A model generated the notes under the pieces. The model did not search any database and had not been told where the DNA came from. It saw only the letters and a program-made list of their open reading frames with translations. A DNA stretch of 64,000 nt from Enterovirga aerilata (GTDB lineage Bacteria > Pseudomonadota > Alphaproteobacteria > Rhizobiales > Beijerinckiaceae): the NCBI RefSeq assembly GCF_013044135.1, contig NZ_JABEPP010000005.1, positions 299,001 to 363,000 of the forward strand, written 5' to 3'. Within the stretch, counting starts at the first letter, position 1; the number at the start of each line of letters is the position of its first letter. Positions 34,828 to 42,938 of the stretch are shown here, in pieces. Both the position numbers and the translations under genes were made by a program.

Positions 34828-35394
34828 TCAGGCCTGGACCGCTTCGACCTCCCGCACCTCCGGGAGGAAATGGCGCAGCAGGTTCTGGATGCCATGCTTG
34901 AGCGTGGCCGTCGAAGATGGGCAGCCCGAGCAGGCGCCGCGCATGTTGAGATAGACGACGCCGTCCTTGAAGCCCCGGAAGGTGATGTCGCCGCCGTCGC
35001 CGGCCACCGCCGGACGGACGCGCGTCTCGATCAACTCCTTGATGTTCTCCACGGTCTCCGCATCGGCGGGATCGAAGAACTCCTCGTCGGAATTGCCCGA
35101 GATGACGGCACCCGCATGCACGACCGGAGCGCCGGAGACGAAGTGCTCCATGATGGCGCCCAGGATGGCGGGCTTGAGGTGCTGCCACTCGCCCTCGCGC
35201 TTGGTGACGCTGATGAAGTCGTGGCCGAGATAGACCCCGGACACCTCCGGCATCGCAAGCAACCGGGAGGCGAGGGGCGAGGCGGCCGCGGAAGCCTCGT
35301 CCTGAGCGTCGAAGGTGCCCTCCGGCATCACCACCCTGCCGGGCAGGAACTTCAGGGTCGCCGGGTTCGGCGTGGCTTCGGTCTGGATGAACAT
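34828..35394 (-). CDS. NifU-family Fe-S scaffold/carrier protein (Nfu)
   Basis: 188 residues. N-terminal Nfu_N domain ('MFIQTEATPNPATLKFLPG', with 'SRLLAMPEVSGVYLGHDFISV') and a C-terminal NifU domain with the cluster-binding pair C155-x2-C158 in 'MRGACSGCPSS'. Carries Fe-S clusters to client proteins. ATG 35394 is unambiguous although the frame stays open to 36171. Confidence 0.95.
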   Translation of the reverse strand: MFIQTEATPNPATLKFLPGRVVMPEGTFDAQDEASAAASPLASRLLAMPEVSGVYLGHDFISVTKREGEWQHLKPAILGAIMEHFVSGAPVVHAGAVISGNSDEEFFDPADAETVENIKELIETRVRPAVAGDGGDITFRGFKDGVVYLNMRGACSGCPSSTATLKHGIQNLLRHFLPEVREVEAVQA

Positions 35395-35483
35395 CGTCGC
35401 CTCGAATTCGCGCGTTGCCGCGGCTCTAGCACATCGCTTGCCGGGATGTGGATCGTCCGAGGCGGGGCCGCAATGCCGCGCGG

Positions 35484-35987
35484 TCATCCGGCCAGGGCGT
35501 CGATCGCCTCGTCCGCAAGGTCGCCCGGCACGATGACGATGGGAACCGGGAACGTTCCGGACATCCGCCCGGCGATGCTGGAGACGAGCGGTCCGGGGCC
35601 GGAACTGCCAACCCCGGAGGCGAGGACCAGGAACGAAATGTCCTGATCCTCCTCGATCAGGTGCAGGATGGACTCGTCCTTCTCGCCGACCCTGATCAGC
35701 CGCTCGGGCTCGAGCCCCGGCGAGGCGGCCGTCGCGAGCGACGCCGCCTCTTCCAGCCGCCCGGCGGCCTCCTCCTCCGCCTCGGCCCGCAGCGCCTCCC
35801 CCACCCCGAGCCACTCGAAATTGTCCGGAGGGTCGACGATGGCGAGCATCACGAGATTGGCGCCGGTCCGGGCGCAGCGGCGGGCCGCGAACCGGATGGC
35901 GCGGCTGCATTCGGGCGTATCGTCGACGATGACGAGGAACTTGGGCCGGTGGCCCGCCTCGAAGGACCGCCTGGTCGCGCCGATCAT
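35484..35987 (-). CDS. Universal stress protein (UspA family)
   Basis: 167 residues, one Usp domain: 'KFLVIVDDTPECSRAIRFAARRC', 'LVMLAIVDPPDNFEW', 'FLVLASGVGSSGPGPLVS', 'PVPIVIVPGDL'. The ATP-binding G-x2-G-x9-G-S/T pattern is present only loosely ('GVGSSGPGP'), so nucleotide binding is uncertain. Sits between nfu and trpS as in many Hyphomicrobiales. Confidence 0.92.
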   Translation of the reverse strand: MIGATRRSFEAGHRPKFLVIVDDTPECSRAIRFAARRCARTGANLVMLAIVDPPDNFEWLGVGEALRAEAEEEAAGRLEEAASLATAASPGLEPERLIRVGEKDESILHLIEEDQDISFLVLASGVGSSGPGPLVSSIAGRMSGTFPVPIVIVPGDLADEAIDALAG

Positions 35988-36061
35988 GCTTTGAGGTCAG
36001 CTCCGCCGCGGGGAGAGGATGCCGGAGCGCGTCGAAACCGGCAAGCTTGGCAGCTTCCGGC

Positions 36062-37099
36062 TCAGCTCCGGACGAAGCCGACGATGTCCTTGACCTCGGC
36101 CATCGTCCGGTCGGCGATAGCGCGGGCGCGCCCCGAGCCCTCATCGAGCACGGAATCGATATAGGCCGCATCCGCCTTCAGCCGCTTCATCTCCGCCCCG
36201 ATCGGGCCGAGCTTCTCGACCGAGAGGTCGACGAGCGCGGCCTTGAAGGCGGAGAACTGGGCATTGCCGAAATCGCGGAGCACCTCCGCCTTCGTCCGGT
36301 CGGACAAGGCGGCGTAGATGCCGACGAGGTTCTCGGCCTCCGGCCGGCCCGCGAGCCCGGCCTCCTCGGAAGGAAGCGGCTCCGGATCGGTCTTCGCCTT
36401 GCGGATCTTCTGCGCGATCGCGTCGGCGTCGTCCGTCAGGTTGATGCGGGAGAAGTCGGACGGGTCCGACTTCGACATCTTCTTCGACCCGTCGCGCAGC
36501 GACATCACGCGCGCCGCGGGACCGCCGATCAGCGGCTCGGTGAGCGGGAAGAAGCCGTCCTCGTGGCCCCGCTCGGCGATCGGAGCCGCGAAGTCGTTGT
36601 TGAACTTCTGCGCGACGTCGCGCGTGAGTTCCAGATGCTGCTTCTGGTCCTCGCCGACCGGGACGTGCGTCGCGCGGTAGAGCAGAATGTCCGCCGCCAT
36701 CAGGGTCGGGTAGGCGTAAAGTCCGAGCGAGGCGTTCTCGCGATCCTTGCCGGCCTTCTCCTTGAACTGCGTCATACGGTTCATCCAGCCGATCCGCGCG
36801 ACGCAGTTGAAGATCCAGGCGAGCTCCGCATGGCCGGAGACCTGGCTCTGGTTGAAGATGATCTGCTTCTTCGGGTCAATGCCGGCCGCGATGAAGGCCG
36901 CCGTGACCTCCCGGATCTGGTTCTTGAGGTCGGGCTGGTAGAGCTCGGCCGTGATCGCATGCATGTCCACGACGCAATAGATGCAGTCGTACGTCTCCTG
37001 CAGCGCCACGAAGCGCCGGATCGCCCCGAGATAGTTGCCGAGATGCAGGTTTCCGGTCGGCTGCACGCCGGAAAAGACCAGTTCCTTGAAAGCCGACAT
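36062..37099 (-). CDS. trpS: Tryptophanyl-tRNA synthetase
   Basis: 345 residues from ATG 37099 ('[20 protein letters not shown]'); the open frame continues to 37141 but those 14 residues are atypical. Class I synthetase: HIGH-like '[10 protein letters not shown]' and 'KKMSKSD' (KMSKS) motifs, with '[10 protein letters not shown]'-type segment as '[20 protein letters not shown]'. Start of the long leftward gene series down to xre. Confidence 0.96.
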   Translation of the reverse strand: MSAFKELVFSGVQPTGNLHLGNYLGAIRRFVALQETYDCIYCVVDMHAITAELYQPDLKNQIREVTAAFIAAGIDPKKQIIFNQSQVSGHAELAWIFNCVARIGWMNRMTQFKEKAGKDRENASLGLYAYPTLMAADILLYRATHVPVGEDQKQHLELTRDVAQKFNNDFAAPIAERGHEDGFFPLTEPLIGGPAARVMSLRDGSKKMSKSDPSDFSRINLTDDADAIAQKIRKAKTDPEPLPSEEAGLAGRPEAENLVGIYAALSDRTKAEVLRDFGNAQFSAFKAALVDLSVEKLGPIGAEMKRLKADAAYIDSVLDEGSGRARAIADRTMAEVKDIVGFVRS

Positions 37100-37245
37100 C
37101 CCGAACCCGCTCCGCCGAGCCCTCGCCCGGAAGTGGCGCACTACGGAACGACCATCGTGATGGCAAGGGATCGGCGCGATCAGAACCCTCTAGCCCATTC
37201 CGGCATTGTCGCGGCATTCTCACCCGGTACCACCGGAGCTCTCGC

Positions 37246-38223
37246 ATGCAGCCGACCCGTCGGGCCGCCCTCATCGGTGCCGCATTCCTAACCTCCAGCC
37301 GGGCCCTGGCCCAAGCCGGTGGCGCCGCGACACCGGCGCCGGCGGCCGAACCGCCGCCGCCGGCATTCCGACGCGTCCTGGTGGGCGATGTCGAGGTCAC
37401 CTGCCTCTTCGATGGCGGCATGACGATCACCAACGACCGCATCCAGGGCTTCTTTCCGGACGGCAGGCCGGACGAGCTCGCGAGCCTCCGGGAGCGAGCC
37501 TTCGAGTCGCCCGACGGGCTCAAGCACCCGGTCGGCTGCTATCTCCTGCGCACCTCCCGCAACGTCGCACTGGTCGATTGCGGTGGTCACCCGGCCTTTC
37601 TGCCCACCGTCGGACGATCGCTCGATTCGCTACGGGCTGCGGGCGTGAGGCCGGAGGAGGTCGACACTGTCCTCCTGACGCATATCCATCCGGAGCACGC
37701 CCTCGGTCTCTCGTATGACGGCCAGACCCGGAACTTCCCGAACGCCGAGATCGTGGTCACCGATGTCGACCATCGATACTGGACCGACCCCGGCATGGAG
37801 AGCCGGGTCCCACAGGGACGGCGCTTCATCGACTTCGCCCGCCAGGCGATTGCGCCCTACCGCGACCGGATCCGGCTCATCGCAGCCGATCGCTCGGTCG
37901 AGGCGATCCCGGGCGTGTTCACGGACCCCGCGCCCGGCCATACGCCGGGGCACGTCTCCTACCGCTTTTCCTCCGCCGGACAGGAGATGCTGATCTGGGG
38001 CGACATCGCCCACCAGAACTACATCCAGCTCGCGAGGCCGCGCTGGCGGGTCGGTGTCGACTACGACCCGAGCCAGGGGGTCGAGAGCCGCCTCCGCACC
38101 CTCGACATGCTGGCCGGCTCCCGCGCCCTGGTCGGCGGCTGCCATACGCCGTGGCCGGGCTTCGGGCGCGTCGTGCGGGCGGGCGACGGCTACGAATGGG
38201 TGCCGCGGCCCTGGCAGATATGA
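37246..38223 (+). CDS. Exported MBL-fold metallohydrolase
   Basis: 325 residues. N-terminal leader with twin arginine ('PTRRAALIGAAFLTSSRALAQA'), probably Tat-exported. Metal motif is H146-x-H148-x-E150-H151 ('THIHPEHALGL'): the normally invariant Asp is Glu. Further ligands 'PGHTPGHVSY' and 'IWGDIAHQ' are present, so a two-metal site is likely but altered. Lactonase- or sulfatase-like relatives exist; substrate unknown. Monocistronic, convergent with fabI. Confidence 0.87.
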   Translation: MQPTRRAALIGAAFLTSSRALAQAGGAATPAPAAEPPPPAFRRVLVGDVEVTCLFDGGMTITNDRIQGFFPDGRPDELASLRERAFESPDGLKHPVGCYLLRTSRNVALVDCGGHPAFLPTVGRSLDSLRAAGVRPEEVDTVLLTHIHPEHALGLSYDGQTRNFPNAEIVVTDVDHRYWTDPGMESRVPQGRRFIDFARQAIAPYRDRIRLIAADRSVEAIPGVFTDPAPGHTPGHVSYRFSSAGQEMLIWGDIAHQNYIQLARPRWRVGVDYDPSQGVESRLRTLDMLAGSRALVGGCHTPWPGFGRVVRAGDGYEWVPRPWQI

Positions 38224-38229
38224 GCTCGC

Positions 38230-39054
38230 TCAGACCTCCGTCGCGCCGGCCGCCTCCTGGGCCTTCAGCACGTCGGGCCGCGGCATGGAGATGATGTTGT
38301 AGCCCGAATCCACGTAATGGATCTCGCCTGTGACCCCGCCGGACAGGGGTGACAGGAGATAGAGCGCCGAGCCGCCGATCTCCTCGATCGTCACCGTCCG
38401 GCGCAGCGGCGCGTTGGCGCGCTGGAAATTGTACATGAAGCGGGCATCCGCCACGCCCGCGCCGGCGAGCGTCCTGACCGGGCCGGCCGAGATCGCGTTC
38501 ACGCGAATGCCTTGCGGGCCGAAATCGCCCGCCAGATAGCGCACCGACGCCTCCAGCGCCGCCTTGGCGACGCCCATCACGTTGTAATTGGGCATGACCC
38601 GCATCGAGCCGCCATAGGTGAGCGTCACCATGGCGCCGCCGGCCTGCATGCGCTCGGCCGCCCGCTTCGCGATCTCCGTGAAGGAGAAGCAGGAGATCAG
38701 CAGCGTGCGGGAGAAATTCTCGCGGGTCGTGTCGGCGTAGCGGCCCTTCAGCTCGTTCTTGTCCGAGAAGGCGATGGCGTGGACCAGGAAGTCCAGGCTC
38801 CCGCCCCAGGCCTCGTCCAGGGCCGCGAAGACGGCGTCCACCGAGGCCAGGTCCTCCACGTCGCAGGGCAGCACGAGATCGGACCCGACCGACCTGGCGA
38901 GCGGCACCACGCGCTTGCCGAGAGCCTCGCCCTGGTAGGTGAAGGCGAGTTCGGCGCCGTGCTGCGCGAGCGTCTTGGCGATGCCCCACGCGATCGAGTG
39001 GTCGTTCGCGACCCCCATGACGAGGCCGCGTCGGCCGGAGAGCAGCTTGTCCAT
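38230..39054 (-). CDS. fabI: Enoyl-ACP reductase (NADH)
   Basis: 274 residues. Last reduction step of fatty acid elongation. SDR fold with 'GVANDHSIAWGIAKTLAQHGAEL' in parts, 'AFSDKNELKGRY', and active-site Tyr/Lys in 'MPNYNVMGVAKAALEASVRY'. Family of triclosan-sensitive FabI. Downstream member of fabA-fabB-fabI. Confidence 0.96.
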   Translation of the reverse strand: MDKLLSGRRGLVMGVANDHSIAWGIAKTLAQHGAELAFTYQGEALGKRVVPLARSVGSDLVLPCDVEDLASVDAVFAALDEAWGGSLDFLVHAIAFSDKNELKGRYADTTRENFSRTLLISCFSFTEIAKRAAERMQAGGAMVTLTYGGSMRVMPNYNVMGVAKAALEASVRYLAGDFGPQGIRVNAISAGPVRTLAGAGVADARFMYNFQRANAPLRRTVTIEEIGGSALYLLSPLSGGVTGEIHYVDSGYNIISMPRPDVLKAQEAAGATEV

Positions 39055-39119
39055 TCAGTCCCCGGCGGGCGTGGCGGGCAGGAGGGGCGCGGCAGGCGCA
39101 GGGTCGGCCTCGCGCATGA

Positions 39120-40343
39120 TCACGCGTCGACGTGCTTCATGACGATCGTCGCATTGGTGCCGCCGAAGCCGAAGGAATTCGACATGACGCAGCCGAGCCG
39201 CGCGTCGTCGATGCGCTTGCGCACGATCGGCATGTCCGCGAAGGCCGGGTCGATCTCGTCGATATGGGCGCTCTCCGCGATGAAGCCGTTGTTCATCATG
39301 AGGAGCGAGTAGATCGCCTCCTGCACGCCCGTCGCGCCGAGGGAATGGCCCGTGAGGGACTTCGTGGCCGAGATCGGCGGGCACTTGTCGCCGCCGCCGA
39401 AGACCTCGCGGATCGCCTCGATCTCCTTCTCGTCGCCGACGGGCGTCGAGGTGGCGTGCGGATTGATGTAGTCGACCCGCGGCCCGACGCCCTGGAGCGC
39501 CATGCGCATGCAGCGCACCGCGCCCTCGCCGGACGGGGCCACCATGTCGTGCCCGTCCGAGGTCGCGCCGTAGCCCGCGATCTCGCCGTAGATCCGGGCG
39601 CCGCGGGCCCTGGCATGCTCGTATTCCTCCAGCACCAGGACGCCGGCCCCGCCCGCGATCACGAAGCCGTCGCGGTTCCGGTCATAGGCGCGGGAGGCGC
39701 GCTCGGGGCTGTCGTTGTACTTGGTCGACATCGCGCCCATGGCGTCGAAGAGGACGGAGAGCGTCCAGTCGAGCTCCTCGCAGCCGCCGGCGAAGATGAT
39801 GTCCTGCTTGCCGAGCTGGATGGTCTCGTAGGCGTTGCCGATGCAGTGGTTCGAGGTCGCGCAGGCCGACGAGATGGAATAGTTCACGCCCTTGATCTTG
39901 AACCACGTCGCGAGCGTGGCGGAGGACGTGGAGGACATGGCCTTCGGAACCGCGAAGGGACCGATGCGCTTCGGCCCCTTCTGGCGGGCGATGTCCGCGG
40001 CTTCCACGACCGTGCGGGTCGATGGTCCGCCCGACCCCATGACGATGCCTGTGCGCTCGTTGGAGACGTCCCGCTCCTCGAGCCCGGCGTCGCGGATCGC
40101 CTGCTCCATGGCGACGTGGTTCCAGGCGGTGCCGCCGCCGTGGAAGCGCATCGCGCGCCGGTCCACCACCTCGTCCGCCTTCATGGTCGGGGCGCCGTGG
40201 ACCTGGCAGCGGAAGCCGAGCTGCCCGTATTCCTCCGCCCGGGAGATGCCCGAGCGGGCCTCCCGCAGCGAGGCCAGGACTTCCTGCGTGTTGTTGCCGA
40301 TGGACGAGACGATGCCCATCCCGGTGACGACGACGCGCCGCAT
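39120..40343 (-). CDS. fabB: Beta-ketoacyl-ACP synthase I
   Basis: 407 residues. Condensing enzyme that, with FabA, makes unsaturated fatty acids. Cys nucleophile C161 in '[18 protein letters not shown]', His in '[11 protein letters not shown]', and '[23 protein letters not shown]' in parts give the Cys-His-His triad. Follows fabA at 69 bases and precedes fabI. Confidence 0.96.
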   Translation of the reverse strand: MRRVVVTGMGIVSSIGNNTQEVLASLREARSGISRAEEYGQLGFRCQVHGAPTMKADEVVDRRAMRFHGGGTAWNHVAMEQAIRDAGLEERDVSNERTGIVMGSGGPSTRTVVEAADIARQKGPKRIGPFAVPKAMSSTSSATLATWFKIKGVNYSISSACATSNHCIGNAYETIQLGKQDIIFAGGCEELDWTLSVLFDAMGAMSTKYNDSPERASRAYDRNRDGFVIAGGAGVLVLEEYEHARARGARIYGEIAGYGATSDGHDMVAPSGEGAVRCMRMALQGVGPRVDYINPHATSTPVGDEKEIEAIREVFGGGDKCPPISATKSLTGHSLGATGVQEAIYSLLMMNNGFIAESAHIDEIDPAFADMPIVRKRIDDARLGCVMSNSFGFGGTNATIVMKHVDA

Positions 40344-40412
40344 TGCGCACTCCTCAGGCCCGACTCGGCCGGCCGCTCAGGTAAGGCTACGAGCCTCTCT
40401 TCTCAACCGCCG

Positions 40413-40937
40413 TCAGCCGCCGGCGGGCGCCACATCCGGCTTGAACAGGCCGACCCGCAGGTCCTTCGCCTCGTAGATGCGCCGGCCGTCGGCCTCCAGC
40501 CAGCCATCCGCGATGCCGAGAACGAGCTTGGACCTGAAGACGCGCTTCAGGTCCACCCCGTAGACCACCGTCTTGACGCTCGGCAGCACCTGGTCGGAGA
40601 ACTTCACCTCGCCGACGCCGAGCGCCCGGCCGCGTCCGGGAAGCTCCAGCCAGCCCAGGAAGAACCCGACGAGCTGCCAGAGCGCGTCGAGGCCGAGGCA
40701 GCCCGGCATCACCGGATCGCCCTTGAAGTGGCAGGGAAAGAACCAGAGGTCGGGCCGCACGTCGAGCTCGGCACGCACGAAGCCCTTGCCGTTGGCGCCC
40801 CCGGTCTCCGTGATCTCCGGGATGCGGTCGAACATCAGCATCGGGGGCAGCGGAAGCTGGGCGTTTCCGGGCCCGAACAGCTCGCCCCGCCCGCAGGCCA
40901 GAAGCTCCTCGTAGCTGTAGCTCGACTGACCCGCCAT
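40413..40937 (-). CDS. fabA: 3-hydroxydecanoyl-ACP dehydratase/isomerase
   Basis: 174 residues from ATG 40937. Introduces the double bond of unsaturated fatty acids at C10. Hot-dog fold with catalytic H70 in '[14 protein letters not shown]' and D84 in '[10 protein letters not shown]'. Divergent from irr across 181 bases; this fabA-fabB-fabI/irr arrangement is typical for rhizobia. Confidence 0.96.
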   Translation of the reverse strand: MAGQSSYSYEELLACGRGELFGPGNAQLPLPPMLMFDRIPEITETGGANGKGFVRAELDVRPDLWFFPCHFKGDPVMPGCLGLDALWQLVGFFLGWLELPGRGRALGVGEVKFSDQVLPSVKTVVYGVDLKRVFRSKLVLGIADGWLEADGRRIYEAKDLRVGLFKPDVAPAGG

Positions 40938-41057
40938 CCCGTCCGCGCGCTCCCGAACCGGCGCCATCGGGGCGCCGTCGCGCGGGTGGTTAGCACATGG
41001 CCCGGTGGCATCAAAGGCGTCCGGGCGCTCCGACCCGGGGCTAAGAGCCCGCCAATG

Positions 41058-41086
41058 TTGCGATAACGGCCGGGCGCCTATATAGG
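41058..41086 (+). promoter_or_regulatory. Putative irr promoter
   Basis: TTGCGA (41058-41063), 17 bases, TATAGG (41081-41086), inside CTATATAGG; start would be near 41093, 26 bases before the irr ATG. No TTTAGAA-type ICE palindrome is seen around it. Confidence 0.55.
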
Positions 41087-41118
41087 TCGAGGCACCTGCC
41101 GATATCGTTCCGAGACCC

Positions 41119-41604
41119 ATGATCGAGCTTCGCCCGAACGCGCCCCGCGACACCGCGGCTCAAGTCGCGGCCCACGAGACGCTGGCGCGGCGCGGCTGCC
41201 CGGTCTCGGACCTGAAGGACAAGCTGCGCAATGTCGGCCTGCGCCCGACGCGGCAGCGCATCTCGCTCGGCTGGCTCCTCTTCGCCAAGGGCGACCGGCA
41301 CATCACGGCCGAGATGCTGTACGAGGAGGCGATGCGGGCGCGCGTGCCGGTGTCGCTGGCCACGGTCTACAACACGCTCCATCAGTTCACGGAAGCCGGC
41401 CTCCTCCGCCAGCTCGCCGTGGACGGCTCGAAATCCTATTTCGACACCAACACGACCGAGCATCACCATTTCTTCGTCGAGGGCGACGAGCAGCTGATCG
41501 ACGTTCTGGCCGAGATCGCGGTCGGCGACCTGCCCGAGGCGCCCGACGGGATGGAGATCGCCCGGGTGGACGTCATCGTCCGCCTCCGCCGCAAGGGCCG
41601 CTGA
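41119..41604 (+). CDS. irr: Iron response regulator Irr (Fur family)
   Basis: 161 residues. Fur-fold winged helix ('[15 protein letters not shown]', '[11 protein letters not shown]', '[19 protein letters not shown]') and the features that mark Irr: a haem-regulatory GCP motif (C27-P28) and a His triplet H115-H117 in '[12 protein letters not shown]'. In rhizobia Irr represses or activates haem and iron genes under low iron and is controlled through haem. The CP motif means it may be of the Bradyrhizobium haem-degraded type. Confidence 0.94.
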   Translation: MIELRPNAPRDTAAQVAAHETLARRGCPVSDLKDKLRNVGLRPTRQRISLGWLLFAKGDRHITAEMLYEEAMRARVPVSLATVYNTLHQFTEAGLLRQLAVDGSKSYFDTNTTEHHHFFVEGDEQLIDVLAEIAVGDLPEAPDGMEIARVDVIVRLRRKGR

Positions 41605-41715
41605 GCGCCGCGGCGCCCCTCATCCGGGCACGCGCCGTCCTTCCCCGGCGCGGGGTCGGGCGGGGTCGGTCAGAACGGGCGACTTCAAAGAGCGGGTGAA
41701 TTGGTCGAGGGGCGT

Positions 41716-41764
41716 GGGACGCCGAAACGCTCGATCAATTTTTAGAGGAGCCTTTCGGCGTCCC
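41716..41764. repeat. 12-bp perfect inverted repeat
   Basis: GGGACGCCGAAA (41716-41727) is exactly inverted as TTTCGGCGTCCC (41753-41764) with a 25-base AT-rich loop that includes ATCAATTTTTAGAGG. It lies 112 bases after irr. It might be a late terminator or a mobile-element remnant. Confidence 0.75.
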
Positions 41765-41778
41765 CGCGATGCCCGCCT

Positions 41779-41821
41779 GTCATCCCCGGCGGGCGCGGAG
41801 CGCCCGGGAAGGGGATCCAGA
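41779..41821. repeat. Left half of a 118-bp type repeat
   Basis: TGTCATCCCCGGC ... GGGAAGGGGATCCAG matches the left arm of the units at 42151 and 42276, with another inner hairpin (GGGCGC/GCGCCC). The right arm is not recognisable, so it is a degraded or truncated copy. Confidence 0.7.
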
Positions 41822-42150
41822 CGACAAGCACCGCGTCCGGGTTTCCCCGGCACGGGCGGCGATTTTGGACCGGACCTGCCGCTCTTCCGCCCCCTCGCCC
41901 GTTGCCGGACGAGAGAACACTAGCCATGCTGCACTGGCGCCCGGGCCGTATTACCCGGAGGGCGGCGCTGGTCCGGCTCCCCGAGTGCGGGTTCGCGAAA
42001 CCCGCCCGCAGGCGCCGCGTCAGCCGGCCTGGGCTCTCGCCCATTCCGGCCCAGTCAAGCTCTTCCGCTCTGTTGACGCCTCGCGAGAGCGCCCCTCGGC
42101 GAAGAGGACGAAGCCGGTCTAGACTATATTCCTAGAAATGTCAAGCCGCC

Positions 42151-42268
42151 TGTCATCCCCGGCGGCCCGCAGGGCCGGGAAGGGGATCCAGCACACCTCC
42201 CACACGGACAACGTCCCTGGATTCCCTTCCCCTCCGGCGGCTCCGCCGCCTCCGGCCGGGAATGACAG
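42151..42268. repeat. 118-bp palindromic repeat, unit 1
   Basis: Ends TGTCATCCCCGGC and GCCGGGAATGACAG are inverted copies with one mismatch over 13 bases. Each arm has its own hairpin (GGCCC/GGGCC; GGCGGC-TCC-GCCGCC), and GATCCAG/CTGGATT frame a 24-base centre. It differs from unit 2 by a single base (C in place of A). Confidence 0.92.
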
Positions 42269-42275
42269 TGGCGCG

Positions 42276-42393
42276 TGTCATCCCCGGCGGCCCGAAGGGC
42301 CGGGAAGGGGATCCAGCACACCTCCCACACGGACAACGTCCCTGGATTCCCTTCCCCTCCGGCGGCTCCGCCGCCTCCGGCCGGGAATGACAG
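42276..42393. repeat. 118-bp palindromic repeat, unit 2
   Basis: Direct tandem copy of unit 1 after a seven-base spacer (TGGCGCG), 117 of 118 bases identical including the unique centre, so the pair arose by recent local duplication. Confidence 0.92.
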
Positions 42394-42491
42394 TGAGCTC
42401 CATCCTCGGCCTTGAGCCGCGGATCCGGACTGGATGGTCGGGGCAAGCCTGACCATGACGGGGCGGCATACTTGACCGCCGCGTTTCCTTC

Positions 42492-42544
42492 CCCCTCACC
42501 CGGCCCTGCTCCGCAGGGCCACCTTCTCCCGCAAGGGGAGAGGG
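42492..42544. repeat. Palindrome of the DUF559-flanking type
   Basis: CCCCTCACCC, GGCCCTGC-TCC-GCAGGGCC (42502-42520), then CTTCTCCC-GCA-AGGGGAGAGGG. Same order of parts as 10620-10666: a CACCC box, one stem, then a CTCCC/GGGAG stem. It lies between repeat units 2 and 3. Confidence 0.75.
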
Positions 42545-42557
42545 TCACGCGCTCCAC

Positions 42558-42675
42558 CGTCATCCCCGGCGGCCCGAAGGGCCGGGAAGGGGATCCAGAC
42601 ACCCTAGCCAAAGCGCGGCGCCCTTGGATTCCCTTCCCCTCCGGCGGCTCTGCCGCCTCCGGCCGGGAATGACAG
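42558..42675. repeat. 118-bp palindromic repeat, unit 3
   Basis: Same 118-base length and the same arms as units 1 and 2 but with an unrelated centre (about 42599-42624), so arms and spacing are conserved while the core varies. Confidence 0.88.
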
Positions 42676-42702
42676 TGAGCCTCGCGGTCCCCGCAGCCGG
42701 TT

Positions 42703-42792
42703 CGTCATCGCGGGTGCAGCGAAGCGATCCAGAACGTCGCGCGGCGATCGGGGGCTGGATTGCCGCGTCGCCTTCGGCTCCTCGCAATGACG
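42703..42792. repeat. 90-bp palindromic repeat of a related design
   Basis: CGTCATCGCGGG ... GCGATCCAG, centre, CTGGATTGCC ... CGCAATGACG. It has the GTCAT/ATGAC ends and GATCCAG/CTGGATT inner boxes of the 118-bp units but different stems. It resembles the GTCATTGCGAGG repeat common in many proteobacteria (recollection). It ends 146 bases before hom. Confidence 0.8.
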
Positions 42793-42938
42793 GCGATGCC
42801 GTCGTCCCGGCGCGCCCGGGCATGGTACGGGCGAGGAGCGATGCGCCCGGCTCGCCGCCGGGCGGCCCTCGACACTCTTCCCGGCCGCGCTTAAAGACGG
42901 GCGCGCTTCATCGAAGCGCCATCCCGGAGGAGAACCGC

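Larger units (their letters stand above)
41605..42938. other. Gene-free region filled with palindromic repeats
   Basis: 1334 bases between irr and hom, the longest non-coding stretch here. Apart from the listed repeats it shows no gene with a credible start and family. Open frames across it on both strands are GC-driven. Bases 41880-42140 lack a repeat unit I can align; a 'CTAGACTATATTCCTAG' near-palindrome at 42119-42135 is the only notable spot. Confidence 0.7.

Noticed and set aside
33526-35646. Open frame of 706 codons on the + strand
   Set aside because: It runs antisense to plsC, rimI, tsaB and nfu, which have clear motifs and overlapping start-stop junctions.
39132-41066. Open frame of 644 codons antisense to fabB and fabA
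   Set aside because: Composition is that of a reverse-frame shadow and it has no ribosome site or family motif.
42151-42393. Tandem repeats as a possible CRISPR array
   Set aside because: Only two adjacent units of 118 bases, with a seven-base spacer, palindromic ends and no cas genes; spacing and size do not fit.
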